Shown here in pieces: positions 8,221 through 16,568 of a DNA stretch of 61,499 nt (within the stretch, counting starts at the first letter, position 1; each line of letters starts with the position of its first letter). The translations under genes and the position numbers were made by a program. The notes below the pieces were generated by a model. That model saw nothing but the letters and a program-made list of their open reading frames with translations, was not told the origin of the DNA and searched no databases. Source of the stretch: Dolichospermum circinale AWQC310F (GTDB taxonomy: Bacteria; Cyanobacteriota; Cyanobacteriia; Cyanobacteriales; Nostocaceae); NCBI RefSeq assembly GCF_000426925.1, contig NZ_KE384713.1, positions 1 to 61,499 of the forward strand, given 5' to 3'.

Positions 8221-8365
8221 CTTCCCGATGTTATGAGGTACAATAACCCCACCCCCAACCCCCTCCAATATCAAAAGTTTATCCTTTTCTTCCCCCCGCT
8301 GCGGGGGGATTGAGGGGGGTGCGAGGAGGGGGCTTAAGATGTACCTCATAAGAGCGGAAACCCCT
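8221..8365. mobile_element. MITE-like element with 12-bp inverted ends
   Basis: TTATGAGGTACA at 8231-8242 is mirrored exactly by TGTACCTCATAA at 8340-8351. The interior carries pyrimidine-rich CCCCACCCCCAACCCC on one side and purine-rich GGGGGG tracts on the other, so the whole can fold into a long imperfect hairpin. There is no open frame. The rest of the 8030-8517 spacer holds only the other repeats described here. The mobile origin is inferred from structure; no target-site duplication was identified. Confidence 0.5.
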
Positions 8366-8449
8366 GTATTATTTTAATTGGGTAAGTCTTGTTTCTTTGA
8401 GTTAGTTTCATAAATATAGTAATTCTCGGTGGGTTGTGAACGGATTTTT

Positions 8450-8492
8450 TTTGAACGAACCACAGAGAACACAGAGGAAGCAGAGGTAGAGA
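8450..8492 (-). repeat. Short dispersed repeat, inverted copy
   Basis: GAACGAACCACAGAGAACAC and following bases are the reverse complement of the repeat at 829-880. It sits directly upstream of the methyltransferase remnant at 8518. Confidence 0.55.
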
Positions 8493-8517
8493 AAAAGAGG
8501 TATTCACACGCTAGATC

Positions 8518-8748
8518 ATGATAAAATTTATAGCCTTATTTAGTGGTACGGGTGCGTTTAGATTAGCACTTGACAGGATTTGTCCTAATTATAATCTTCC
8601 CTGGGAATGTGTTTTTGGTAGTGATATTGATTTAGATACTCAAAAAATCTATTTAGAAAACTTTGGAGAAATACCTACGGGAGATATTACAAAAGTTGAT
8701 GAAAATGATATTCCTGACTATGATATATTATTAGCTGGTTTTCCTTAA
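8518..8748 (+). pseudogene. N-terminal remnant of a C5-cytosine DNA methyltransferase
   Basis: Seventy-six codons encode the start of a C5 methyltransferase: motif I (IALFSGTGAFRLAL, the SAM-binding FxGxG loop), motif II (FGSDIDLDTQ) and a region ending LLAGFP followed by a stop. In intact enzymes the next residues are the catalytic Cys-Gln of motif IV (GFPCQ). The gene is therefore broken exactly where the active site begins, and the remaining motifs IV-X are absent from the following 80 bp. It should be inactive. It is flanked upstream by repeats, which may have mediated the loss. It has conventional motif order, unlike the intact permuted methyltransferase at 12659-13789. Confidence 0.85.
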
Positions 8749-8828
8749 TTAACTGGTAATGCGATCGCTATTTCCTGTGTTTATACTGTGATAGATTCTG
8801 TAATTAATCCCATAAAAACTCCCTAATT

Positions 8829-9461
8829 ATGAATTATCTCTATCTTCACGGTTTCGCTTCTGGTCCTAAGTCAAAAAAAGCCCAAGATATTCAACAAAGA
8901 TTATCACAACTCCAAATATCAATGTCTATTCCTGACTTAAATAGAGGTGGATTTTCTGATTTAACTATAACTCGACAAATTCAACAAGTTACTACTAATT
9001 TTCCTCCAGATTCTCAACCTGTCACCCTGATTGGTTCTAGTTTAGGAGGTTTGATATCTGCTCACATAGCACAAGAATATTTACAAGTAAAACGACTAAT
9101 TTTATTAGCACCAGCTTTCGGTTTTTTATCCCATTGGTTACCAAAATTAGGAACAGGATTAAAATTATGGGAATTAACAAAATATATGATGATTTACCAT
9201 TATGGCTATCAACAATTACTCCCTCTACATTATAACTTTGTTAAGGATGCTCACCAATATTCAGAAGATTTATTACAACGTCCCCTCCCGACCTTGATTT
9301 TACATGGTAAATATGATAAAGTAATCCCTGTCCAGGCTAGTCGCTCTTTTTCTAATTCCCGTTCTTGGGTAGAATTAAAAGAGTTCAATAGTGATCACGC
9401 TTTAGGGAATGTTAGTCAAGAAATTTGGCAAGAAATTTCTCTATTTTGTCAGCTATTATGA
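8829..9461 (+). CDS. YqiA/YcfP-type alpha/beta-hydrolase (esterase)
   Basis: The 210-residue alpha/beta-hydrolase has a nucleophile elbow G69-S-S71-L-G73, an early YLHGFASGPKS oxyanion-region signature typical of the YqiA family, a likely acid in LHGKYDKVIP and a catalytic His in NSDHALGN. Family members are small esterases with poorly defined natural substrates. It ends 37 bp before hisC on the same strand, so the two may be co-transcribed, but no functional link is known. Confidence 0.85.
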   Translation: MNYLYLHGFASGPKSKKAQDIQQRLSQLQISMSIPDLNRGGFSDLTITRQIQQVTTNFPPDSQPVTLIGSSLGGLISAHIAQEYLQVKRLILLAPAFGFLSHWLPKLGTGLKLWELTKYMMIYHYGYQQLLPLHYNFVKDAHQYSEDLLQRPLPTLILHGKYDKVIPVQASRSFSNSRSWVELKEFNSDHALGNVSQEIWQEISLFCQLL

Positions 9462-9498
9462 ACAATAAAAGTTAATTAAGACCTTTTTACTATTACCA

Positions 9499-10641
9499 AT
9501 GCAAAATCTCAAATTTATTCGCTCTGATTTATCCCAACTTAACGCTTACAAACCTCACCCCGGAAGTGATAGCACTGAACCAGTTAATATCCAATTTGAC
9601 AGATTAGATACTAATGAAAGTCCTTTAGATCTACCACCAGAAATCAAAGAAAAATTAGCTTTTATTTATCAACAAATTATCGAAACTAATCGTTATCCAG
9701 ATGGTGGTCATGAATCTCTGAAAAATGCTATAGCTGAATATGTTAATGAATCAGCAAATCTGTCAAATTCAACTTTCACTGCTGCTAATATCTCCATTGG
9801 TAATGGTTCTGATGAATTAATTAGATCCCTATTAATTGCGACTTGTTTAGGAGGAGAAGGTTCTATTTTAGTCGCTAATCCTACTTTCTCAATGTATGCA
9901 ATTTTAGCCCAAACTTTGGGAATTTCTGTGGTGACAATTGGGAGAAATGAACACAATTTTGAAACTGATTTAGAAGCCGCAAAATCTGCAATTATACAAA
10001 CCCAAAATCCCCCCATTCGCGTCGTTTTTGTCGTCCACCCCAATTCCCCTACAGCTAATTGCTTAACAGCAGCGGAAATAACATGGTTGAAAAGTTTACC
10101 AGAAGAGATTTTAGTAGTCATTGACGAAGCTTACTTTGAATTTAGCCAAACTACCCTAGCAGCGGAATTATTACAACATTCTAACTGGATAATATTACGT
10201 ACTTTTTCCAAAGCGTTCCGTCTTGCAGCCATGCGTGTAGGGTATTGTATCGCACATCAACAAGCGATCGCTATTTTAGAAAAAGTCCGTCTTCCTTACA
10301 ATCTTCCTAGTTTTTCCATTGCTTCCGCTCTCATGGCTTTGGAAAATCGGCAACTTTTATTACAGTTAATTCCCCAAACCCTGAATGAAAGAACCAAACT
10401 AATTACAGCCTTATCAGCACACTCAATCCTAGAAATTACACTCAGCAGAGCTAACTTTATTTACTTGCGTGTTAAACCTGGCTATCAGGACGCAGAAGAT
10501 CACATTTTAACGAATCTCAACCAAAAGCTTAGAAGTCAAGGTACATTAATCAGACTTCTACCCAACGGGTTAAGAATCACCATTGGTACAACCGCAGAGA
10601 ACAATCGCACAATAGAACGTATACAAGCAGCTTTATCGTAG
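9499..10641 (+). CDS. hisC: Histidinol-phosphate aminotransferase
   Basis: PLP-dependent step of histidine biosynthesis converting imidazole-acetol phosphate to histidinol phosphate. Fold type I features: NRYPDGG near 64-70, GNGSDE (101-106), HPNSPTAN (180-187) replacing the usual NPNxPTG, D209 facing the pyridine nitrogen, and PLP lysine K238 in [11 protein letters not shown]. Length of 380 is normal. Its last codons overlap the convergent acetyltransferase gene by 9 bp (10633-10641). hisD lies far away at 52 kb, as usual for scattered cyanobacterial his genes. Confidence 0.93.
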   Translation: MQNLKFIRSDLSQLNAYKPHPGSDSTEPVNIQFDRLDTNESPLDLPPEIKEKLAFIYQQIIETNRYPDGGHESLKNAIAEYVNESANLSNSTFTAANISIGNGSDELIRSLLIATCLGGEGSILVANPTFSMYAILAQTLGISVVTIGRNEHNFETDLEAAKSAIIQTQNPPIRVVFVVHPNSPTANCLTAAEITWLKSLPEEILVVIDEAYFEFSQTTLAAELLQHSNWIILRTFSKAFRLAAMRVGYCIAHQQAIAILEKVRLPYNLPSFSIASALMALENRQLLLQLIPQTLNERTKLITALSAHSILEITLSRANFIYLRVKPGYQDAEDHILTNLNQKLRSQGTLIRLLPNGLRITIGTTAENNRTIERIQAALS

Positions 10642-11238
10642 ATGTAGATGTTTATGTAGCAATATCTCCCGTGAGCGATTAAGTAAAAGCGCGTTCCAAA
10701 GAGATTCGACTTTATACACCCGATATGCTAACTTACAATAAAGCTGACGAGCTTGATGATTATTTTCCAAAACATGGAGATATAAGTCTTGAAATCCCCA
10801 TTCTTGGGAAATTTGCTCACAGTGAATTAGCAAGCTAGAAGCCACACCCAATCTCCGGTAATTAGGGTGAACTGCTAAATTAGACAAGTAAGGAAAACAT
10901 TTGCTGATACCATACCAAGAATTACTGGTTCTCACACCCATTTCTATAGTTCCCATGATTTCATGATCTTTAGTGGTAGTATCAACAGCAACCAAACAAA
11001 CATGATGATGCGTGGGAAACTGGAGACGATACCTTAAATCCTCGTAAACGCCCAAACGAAATAAAGGAAAAGCCCAACCCCATAAACCCTTTTGGGAGTG
11101 AAAACTTTCAGCGACAATTTGGGCGATACTCATCACATCATCAGGTGTAGCTACACGAATTTGAAGTAGTCCAACAGATAGATTACCAGTTTTTGAGCTT
11201 AATTGGTGGTGGGGAGGGTGAAAAAACCAGGATTTCAA
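10633..11238 (-). CDS. GNAT-family N-acetyltransferase (RimI-like)
   Basis: The 201-residue product has a GNAT domain (about 25-190) with the acetyl-CoA-binding segment [17 protein letters not shown], containing the (R/Q)xxGx(A/G) pyrophosphate loop, and the later [24 protein letters not shown] segment typical of RimI-like proteins. The substrate cannot be predicted. It converges with hisC, overlapping it by 9 bp. A homologue class with this N-terminal [14 protein letters not shown] start is common in cyanobacteria. Confidence 0.85.
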   Translation of the reverse strand: MKSWFFHPPHHQLSSKTGNLSVGLLQIRVATPDDVMSIAQIVAESFHSQKGLWGWAFPLFRLGVYEDLRYRLQFPTHHHVCLVAVDTTTKDHEIMGTIEMGVRTSNSWYGISKCFPYLSNLAVHPNYRRLGVASSLLIHCEQISQEWGFQDLYLHVLENNHQARQLYCKLAYRVYKVESLWNALLLNRSREILLHKHLHLR

Positions 11239-11328
11239 AGCTAGTTAGGGATTAATTTGATTTATACTCTAAACTGTTGTCAGCTATACTCAAATGCTAT
11301 TTTAATTATATCTAACTTTTAAATTAAA

Positions 11329-12471
11329 ATGATACCAACGGTTATAGATAACTATTCAAATAAATCTGAAAATTTTAGACGACATACTGATCCAGCTTGG
11401 TTGTGGATTGTTGTATCTATTGCTTCTGTGTCTATTCATCTGTTAGTATTTTGGTTAATACGTTCTACTGATGAGTTTCCAGCTTGGTTTCCCCAGTCTC
11501 ATCAAAGTTCTGTCCCTATTGACTTCCTGGAGATTTCTTCTGAACAAAAATCTATAATTAAACCAAAATCAACTACTCCAAAGGTTAAACAACAGTCTTC
11601 TTTTTCACTTTCACCAAAATCATCAGCCATTACAGACAGCAATCAGGATCATAGTGAGATAAATCCTAGTGATAATTTACCACAACAGCATAAAAATCAA
11701 AAACCGGAAGTGATAAAACCCGAAGTGATAAAACCGGAAGTGCTAAAACCGGAAGTGATAAAACCGGAAGTGCTAAAACCGGAAGTGCTAAAACTGGAAG
11801 TGCTAAAACCGGAAGTGATAAAACCCGAAGTGATAAAACCCGAAGTGATAAAACCACTAATTAGACAACAATCATATCCTACCAATGCAACACCAGAAAC
11901 AACACCAATAATTCCAGAACGGGAACTGCCTTGGCATCGTCGTCAAGAAGTTATACTAGGTAAGGAAACTGTTCTACCCTCAGACATTCCCGCTGATTCC
12001 CCAACTCCCGCAGTAGAACCTCCTTTAAATTCTAACTCAGAACCCTCCCCAACAGTAAATCAAGGAGGAGCGATCGCTACTATTACTCCTATACTGAGAG
12101 AAGAAATAAATGAATTAATACAAAAAGGACAAATCAGAGCAGATGGTTTACCGGACGTTATTGCTGAATACAAAGGAAGTACAGACAAGGAAATAGAGCT
12201 TATTTCACTTCCTGGGGACGAAATCATTCAATCAGCAAATATATTGACTAGTCTAATAATTGATAGTAATGGATACTTTAAACAAGCAGAAATTATCACC
12301 ATTGAACCGGAGGTACTTTCTGGGGAAAGAAGCATTTACGAGCAAGCAATTAATCAGATATTTGCACAAGAGAGGTTTATTGCTGGTTATAATCAAGATG
12401 GATCAAAACCAGACCTGAGCAATTTATATATTCGTCTCCAACTGAAAATTGAGCCAATAAATTCCCAATAA
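11329..12471 (+). CDS. TonB-like single-span protein with KPEV(I/L) repeats
   Basis: The 380-residue protein has a cytoplasmic N-terminus, one membrane span (about 24-44) and a long Pro/Lys/Glu-rich periplasmic linker. The linker includes ten KPEV(I/L) pentapeptides (one unit KLEVL), and a compact C-terminal region of about 85 residues follows. This build (N-terminal anchor, charged proline-rich spacer, small C-terminal domain) resembles TonB. The C-terminal domain is too diverged for certainty. TonB proteins couple inner-membrane energy to outer-membrane transporters. The pentapeptides are encoded by a 15-bp DNA tandem repeat (11701-11850) likely to vary in copy number. No exbB/exbD or receptor gene is nearby. 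Confidence 0.65.
   Translation: MIPTVIDNYSNKSENFRRHTDPAWLWIVVSIASVSIHLLVFWLIRSTDEFPAWFPQSHQSSVPIDFLEISSEQKSIIKPKSTTPKVKQQSSFSLSPKSSAITDSNQDHSEINPSDNLPQQHKNQKPEVIKPEVIKPEVLKPEVIKPEVLKPEVLKLEVLKPEVIKPEVIKPEVIKPLIRQQSYPTNATPETTPIIPERELPWHRRQEVILGKETVLPSDIPADSPTPAVEPPLNSNSEPSPTVNQGGAIATITPILREEINELIQKGQIRADGLPDVIAEYKGSTDKEIELISLPGDEIIQSANILTSLIIDSNGYFKQAEIITIEPEVLSGERSIYEQAINQIFAQERFIAGYNQDGSKPDLSNLYIRLQLKIEPINSQ
11701..11850 (+). repeat. 15-bp tandem repeat, ten units, coding
   Basis: Ten in-frame units of AAACCSGAAGTGMTA encode KPEVI or KPEVL; unit 7 is AAACTGGAAGTGCTA. Because the unit is a multiple of three, expansion or contraction would change spacer length without shifting the frame. The opposite strand shows spurious open frames caused by this repeat. 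Confidence 0.95.
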
Positions 12472-12475
12472 ATGC

Positions 12476-12504
12476 TTGCGCTTTTAAAAAATCCATGTTA
12501 TAGT
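12476..12504 (+). promoter_or_regulatory. Sigma-70-type promoter for tRNA-Gly
   Basis: TTGCGC (12476-12481) and TATAGT (12499-12504) are separated by exactly 17 bp, placing the start of transcription about 10 bp before the tRNA. The -35 box follows the TonB-like stop codon almost directly. Confidence 0.65.
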
Positions 12505-12521
12505 GATAGAGTTAGAAATTT

Positions 12522-12592
12522 GCGGGTGTAGTTTAGTGGTAAAACTTTAGCCTTCCAAGCTAATAATGCGGGTTCGATTCCCGCCACCCGCT
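12522..12592 (+). tRNA. tRNA-Gly (anticodon UCC)
   Basis: A 71-nt cloverleaf: acceptor stem GCGGGTG/CACCCGC, anticodon stem TTAGC/GCTAA with loop CTTCCAA (anticodon TCC), T-arm GCGGG-TTCGATT-CCCGC, and discriminator T. The CCA end is not encoded. This tRNA reads GGA and GGG glycine codons. Confidence 0.97.
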
Positions 12593-12658
12593 TTATTTAT
12601 TTACAGTTTAGATTTTTTGAGTTCTTCCTTGAAAATCTTTGCGCGAAGTCAAAAATAT

Positions 12659-13789
12659 TCATTTACAACCACTAAATTCTGCATCTGGTAAATTAGCAAA
12701 TGCTTCTTTTACCGTTAAATACGGTAATAATCCAAATAATTCAAATTTAGGACTATGAGTAGGTAAGGGTAAATCAATAATACCAATATCTTTTCGACAA
12801 CCAATAAAAAACAATCTCTTTCTTAATTGAGGAGTCCCAAAATCAGCCGCTAAAAGAACACCAGACGAAACATTATAACCTAAATTAATCATATTTATCC
12901 AAATTTCTTGGTATAGCTTTCCACCTCCTAAACCCTTCAAATTAGAAACATTTTCCATTACGAAAAAAGCAGGGTGTAAACATTCAATAAACCTGAAAAA
13001 CTCATAAATCATCCCACCCCTTTTATCTTGCAAACCTCTTTGTTTACCAGCTTGACTAAACGTCTGACAAGGTGGTCCACCAAATATAATATCAGGTTTA
13101 TTAATTTCACCAGAAACATTTTGCCAGAAGCTTAACGGGTCTTGAATAGTAGAAATATCTTTTTCTATCACTTGAATGTGTTCGCCAAAATAACCCTTTA
13201 AAGTTGCACAAGCATCACCCCAATTATCAACGGCTACTTTAGTTTCTATACCCTGTGTTAAATCAGCACCAATATCCATACCTCCAGCACCACTAAATAA
13301 ACTCAGTGCTTTCAGAGAACGATTTTCAAATCCTAATAAATTAGCTTGTTTAACTAATTGTTGAAATACAGCTTTAGCAAGTGGAACTGGAACAGCATTA
13401 CCAACCTGAAGCTGACTACTTGTTAAAGTTCCCTGCAACTGTAAATCATCAGGTAATCCTTGTAAACGAGCCGCTTCACGTACAGTAATAAATCTATCTT
13501 CATAGGGATGAACAAACTTATTAAAAATATAACCTGTAACCGTTAATGAAGGGTTTTCAGGATCAAGACGAATCATCCTTAAATTTGGTCCACCTTGTCG
13601 GTTAGGATCATGTTTTACATAGAATTTAAAACTTTCGTGCCAAAGTTCTTCAGGTAAATCTTGCATTTTTTGCCCTATTTTCAGAGCATTAATTCTTTTT
13701 TGGACATCCTCCCCTACTCGCCTAGCAATATGATTTGAAATCACTTGTAAGGAAATATTAAAATCTAAATTTTTGCTTAATACATTCAT
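12659..13789 (-). CDS. Circularly permuted DNA cytosine-5 methyltransferase
   Basis: All core C5-methyltransferase motifs are present but in rotated order. Motif IX (ITVREAARLQGLPD, 101-114) and motif X (QVGNAVPVPLAKA, 128-140) come first. They are followed by motif I (LSLFSGAGGMDIG, 162-174), motif IV with catalytic C241 (GGPPCQTFSQAG, 237-248), motif VI (ENV, 279-281) and motif VIII (QLRKRLFFIG, 321-330). Normal enzymes run I to X. The same rotation is known for M.BssHII. Target recognition is probably built from residues 1-90 and/or the 331-376 tail, both unusually placed. The start overlaps the end of the upstream gene by 32 bp, as in coupled restriction-modification pairs. Recognition site unknown. 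Confidence 0.9.
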   Translation of the reverse strand: MNVLSKNLDFNISLQVISNHIARRVGEDVQKRINALKIGQKMQDLPEELWHESFKFYVKHDPNRQGGPNLRMIRLDPENPSLTVTGYIFNKFVHPYEDRFITVREAARLQGLPDDLQLQGTLTSSQLQVGNAVPVPLAKAVFQQLVKQANLLGFENRSLKALSLFSGAGGMDIGADLTQGIETKVAVDNWGDACATLKGYFGEHIQVIEKDISTIQDPLSFWQNVSGEINKPDIIFGGPPCQTFSQAGKQRGLQDKRGGMIYEFFRFIECLHPAFFVMENVSNLKGLGGGKLYQEIWINMINLGYNVSSGVLLAADFGTPQLRKRLFFIGCRKDIGIIDLPLPTHSPKFELFGLLPYLTVKEAFANLPDAEFSGCK

Positions 13790-15032
13790 CTCTTATATGA
13801 CTTTCTGTAAAGGTTATTATACCATCAAAGAGATTAAAAATTTCTTTTTCTGGTGGTAAATCAGCGACTATTTTTGCTTGTCTTGTTTCATCTATTGTCC
13901 ATACAATATCTTGAAGTTCAAGCAAATAATCATTATAGTGACGTACAGCATGAATATTAGAGAGCAGAGTAGTTTTCACTGTTATTTTACTATGCTTTGG
14001 CTTTTCCGAAGCAGCAATTTTTAAAACTTGATAAATTCCTTTTTTAATATCATCAGTTCTATCCATCCCCACACTAGATTTAGTATCAGAAATAGATTCG
14101 TACCCTTCACCACTTTTTCTTTGAGGCCAATTTACAGGTCTAGGAATAGGTTGTCCGCAAGCATTAGTTAACCAATAGACAGATTCGGGTAAATTTCCCT
14201 TACCCCTAGCAGCTTTATTATATGCAGAATAAGCAATACTCCAAAACTGGAAATAACGAGAGAACAGTTGATTATCTTTATTAAAAGCTGCTCCCATTTG
14301 CTCATAGATCCATACTGAGGAATTATTATTTCCTCTAATTCCTAAATTTATAAGTTCATATTTATATACCTGATCTTCCAAATTAGGAAGAATAATATGT
14401 AAATTGGACGAAGTAAGAAAAGAATTATCTGTAGATGAATGTGAACGATATAATAATTCACCGTCCTCTCCCAATTCAGTTTGTATTTCAACGGGTACTG
14501 CTAACGGTAAAGTAGTAAGTGGAGCAGCCTTAACTTCAGAAAGTAAAACTATATTCTCCTTTTCATCATAAATGATGACATCAATAGGTTCAATACCATG
14601 ATAAATTTGTAAATCTTGAGAATTGATTTTAAATAAGTGCTTTAAAAATACACACAATAACCGACTTGTTGTTTTGCCAATTGTTCCAGATGGAGGCTTA
14701 TTTGCATGATGAAAAGAAAACCTGCCCTGTAAAATACATCTTGGACAAGCATTAGTGTATGGATAAATCAAAAGAGAAGAATTATCATTTGGACAGTAAA
14801 GCCATCCTTTATTAGCGAGTTTTCCATAGTATTCAGCAGCGACAATTAAATCAAATGCAGCCGCTAGTGATAGTCCAGGTGCAGTAGAAGTTAGTTTTGC
14901 ATTATCGAAAGCTTGCTGAATAAGAATTGTTGCTAATACTTCTTCGTGGGGATAGACTTCTAGGGGTTTAACTCTTGCTAAAAGTTTGGCTATTTCATCA
15001 ACCTTAACAGAGTCATCCTGATTATGTTCCAT
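13758..15032 (-). CDS. Putative restriction endonuclease partner with PD-(D/E)XK-like core
   Basis: I do not recognise the family. The 424-residue protein precedes and overlaps (32 bp) a DNA methyltransferase, the usual place for a restriction enzyme. It contains a plausible PD-(D/E)XK nuclease core: P149-I-D151, a beta-hairpin (VIIYDEKENIVLL) and E166-V-K168. Upstream of this, C80 and C96-PRC99 with H108/H109 nearby could form a zinc-binding knuckle. The N-terminus is helical and acidic. No ATPase or helicase motif is present, so a type II-like enzyme is the simplest inference. Other DNA-binding roles are possible. The nearest upstream DNA is repeat-rich (15033-15312), compatible with acquisition by transfer. 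Confidence 0.65.
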   Translation of the reverse strand: MEHNQDDSVKVDEIAKLLARVKPLEVYPHEEVLATILIQQAFDNAKLTSTAPGLSLAAAFDLIVAAEYYGKLANKGWLYCPNDNSSLLIYPYTNACPRCILQGRFSFHHANKPPSGTIGKTTSRLLCVFLKHLFKINSQDLQIYHGIEPIDVIIYDEKENIVLLSEVKAAPLTTLPLAVPVEIQTELGEDGELLYRSHSSTDNSFLTSSNLHIILPNLEDQVYKYELINLGIRGNNNSSVWIYEQMGAAFNKDNQLFSRYFQFWSIAYSAYNKAARGKGNLPESVYWLTNACGQPIPRPVNWPQRKSGEGYESISDTKSSVGMDRTDDIKKGIYQVLKIAASEKPKHSKITVKTTLLSNIHAVRHYNDYLLELQDIVWTIDETRQAKIVADLPPEKEIFNLFDGIITFTESHIRDECIKQKFRF

Positions 15033-15120
15033 TGGTCTTCAAATAAATAATTTACTAATTATATAATGAATATTCATGTTTTTTTACCTATTCTTTTCTG
15101 ACTTCATCAGTCAACTTAAA

Positions 15121-15182
15121 CTTCCTTCGCTTCTTCGTGGTTCATTAACTCCGTGTCCTTCGTGCGTAGAGTGGTTCGTAAA
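15121..15182 (+). repeat. Short dispersed repeat, diverged copy
   Basis: CTTCGTGGTTC and GTGTCCTTCGTGCG are related to the CTCTGTG..GTGGTTCG repeat at 829-880 and 8450-8492. It sits beside the larger element at 15195-15316 just as the 829 copy sits beside the element at 655, so the pair may be one composite unit. Confidence 0.4.
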
Positions 15183-15194
15183 AAAATAATCCAG

Positions 15195-15316
15195 AGGACG
15201 ACAAACCGCCCCCATTTATTAGTCCACGTAGGTGGACTTTACTTGTGTAGTAGTGTTCGCTTTTGGCCTTGCGAAACCATATTATATTCGCCCAAAACCT
15301 TTAAAACATCCTCTAA
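15195..15316 (-). repeat. Dispersed element, copy B (longer)
   Basis: Read on the minus strand, it starts TTAGAGGATGTTTTAAA, continues with GCGAATATAATATGG, CACTACTACACAAG and a CCACCTACGTGG palindrome, and is collinear with copy A at 655-800. It fills the gap between the restriction candidate and the permease gene and has no open frame. Confidence 0.6.
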
Positions 15317-16338
15317 TATCTAATTCTCGGATCTACATAAGCATTGAGAATATCAATTAAAATACTCGCAGTGACAACAATTGCACCAAAAAATACTAAC
15401 ACACCTTGAACTGTGGGATAATCCCGATCAGAAATAGCTTGATATAAACGATTGGCTAAACCAGGCCAGGAAAAGGTTACTTCTGTTAAAATTGCCCCAC
15501 CCAATAAGGAAGCAAATGTTAATCCTAAAACGGTAATTACAGGAATTAAGGCATTCTTTAAGGCGTGGGAGACTAAAATCTTATTTTCAGAGATTCCCCG
15601 CGCTCTAGCCGCTTCTACATAATCAGCTTTTAATGTTTGTTTTAAATTAACTCTGACAATGCGCTCAAAAATTCCACTGAGTAAAATTCCCAAAGTTAAA
15701 CTTGGTAAAGCTAAATGATGTAAAGATATGAAAAATTGACTTAAATTCCCACTTAATAAACTATCAATTGTATATAAACCAGTGATATTTGTGGGTGCGG
15801 GAAGATTAGGGGGAAAGCGATTAGAATTGGGAAACCAACCGAGTTGAACTGAGAAAATTAATTGTAATAACATACCTGCCCAAAACATCGGTAATGCGTA
15901 GGTAATAATCCCAAATAAACGCCCACCAATATCAAAACCAGTTCCCGGACGAGAAGCGGAAATAGTTCCCACTAAAACGCCGACAATCAGCGCCACAGCC
16001 ATACTTGCAAATGCTAATTCTACTGTGGCTGGAAAATATTGACCAATTATTTCTCTAACATTTTGTCCCCGACTGATTCCAGAAGTTCCTAAATCAAAGT
16101 GAAGTAAACCACCTAGATATTTGAGATATTGTAACCAAATTGGTGAGTCTAAACCCTGCTCTCTTCTATATTCTTCTTTCGCGCTTTCTGGCGCTCTTCC
16201 TCCCAGAACTGAATCTGCGATATCTCCTGGCAAAACTCTGATTAAAAGAAAAACAATGGTGATGACAGTTAATAGTTGCAGTGGCGCAAAAAGTAACCGG
16301 GAAACAATGTAATACTGTAATGCTTTAGAACGGGACAT
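15313..16338 (-). CDS. Peptide/nickel-type ABC transporter permease (DppB family)
   Basis: The 341-residue inner-membrane permease has about six spans. An N-terminal DppB signature (FLLIRVLPGD) is present, and the cytoplasmic EAA loop reads EAARARGISENKILVSHALK, which contacts the ATPase. It lies downstream of, and on the same strand as, the substrate-binding protein at 16569-18182, so the two probably form a transcription unit interrupted by 230 bp of heptamer repeats. The second permease (DppC) is not next to it. A fused DppD-DppF ATPase is found at 36723-38579 and could serve this system. Confidence 0.92.
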   Translation of the reverse strand: MSRSKALQYYIVSRLLFAPLQLLTVITIVFLLIRVLPGDIADSVLGGRAPESAKEEYRREQGLDSPIWLQYLKYLGGLLHFDLGTSGISRGQNVREIIGQYFPATVELAFASMAVALIVGVLVGTISASRPGTGFDIGGRLFGIITYALPMFWAGMLLQLIFSVQLGWFPNSNRFPPNLPAPTNITGLYTIDSLLSGNLSQFFISLHHLALPSLTLGILLSGIFERIVRVNLKQTLKADYVEAARARGISENKILVSHALKNALIPVITVLGLTFASLLGGAILTEVTFSWPGLANRLYQAISDRDYPTVQGVLVFFGAIVVTASILIDILNAYVDPRIRY

Positions 16339-16348
16339 ATTTTTTATA

Positions 16349-16446
<98 letters not shown>

Positions 16447-16505
16447 TGAATAATGAAGAATGAAAGAAATAAGAAGGAAGAAAACTTCTCTCTATCTCCT
16501 ATTAA

Positions 16506-16561
16506 CTGTCACCTGTCACCTGTCACCTGTCACCTGTCACCTGTCACCTGTCACCTGTCAC
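16506..16561 (+). repeat. Heptamer tandem repeat (CTGTCAC)8
   Basis: Eight perfect CTGTCAC units end eight bases before the complement of the SBP stop codon. Perfect identity of all units suggests recent slippage. Confidence 0.92.
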
Positions 16562-16568
16562 CTATTTC

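Noticed and set aside
11666-11885. Minus-strand open frames rich in LPVLALPVL or SGFITSGF
   Set aside because: They arise from the 15-bp repeat read on the opposite strand of the TonB-like gene and have no start signals.
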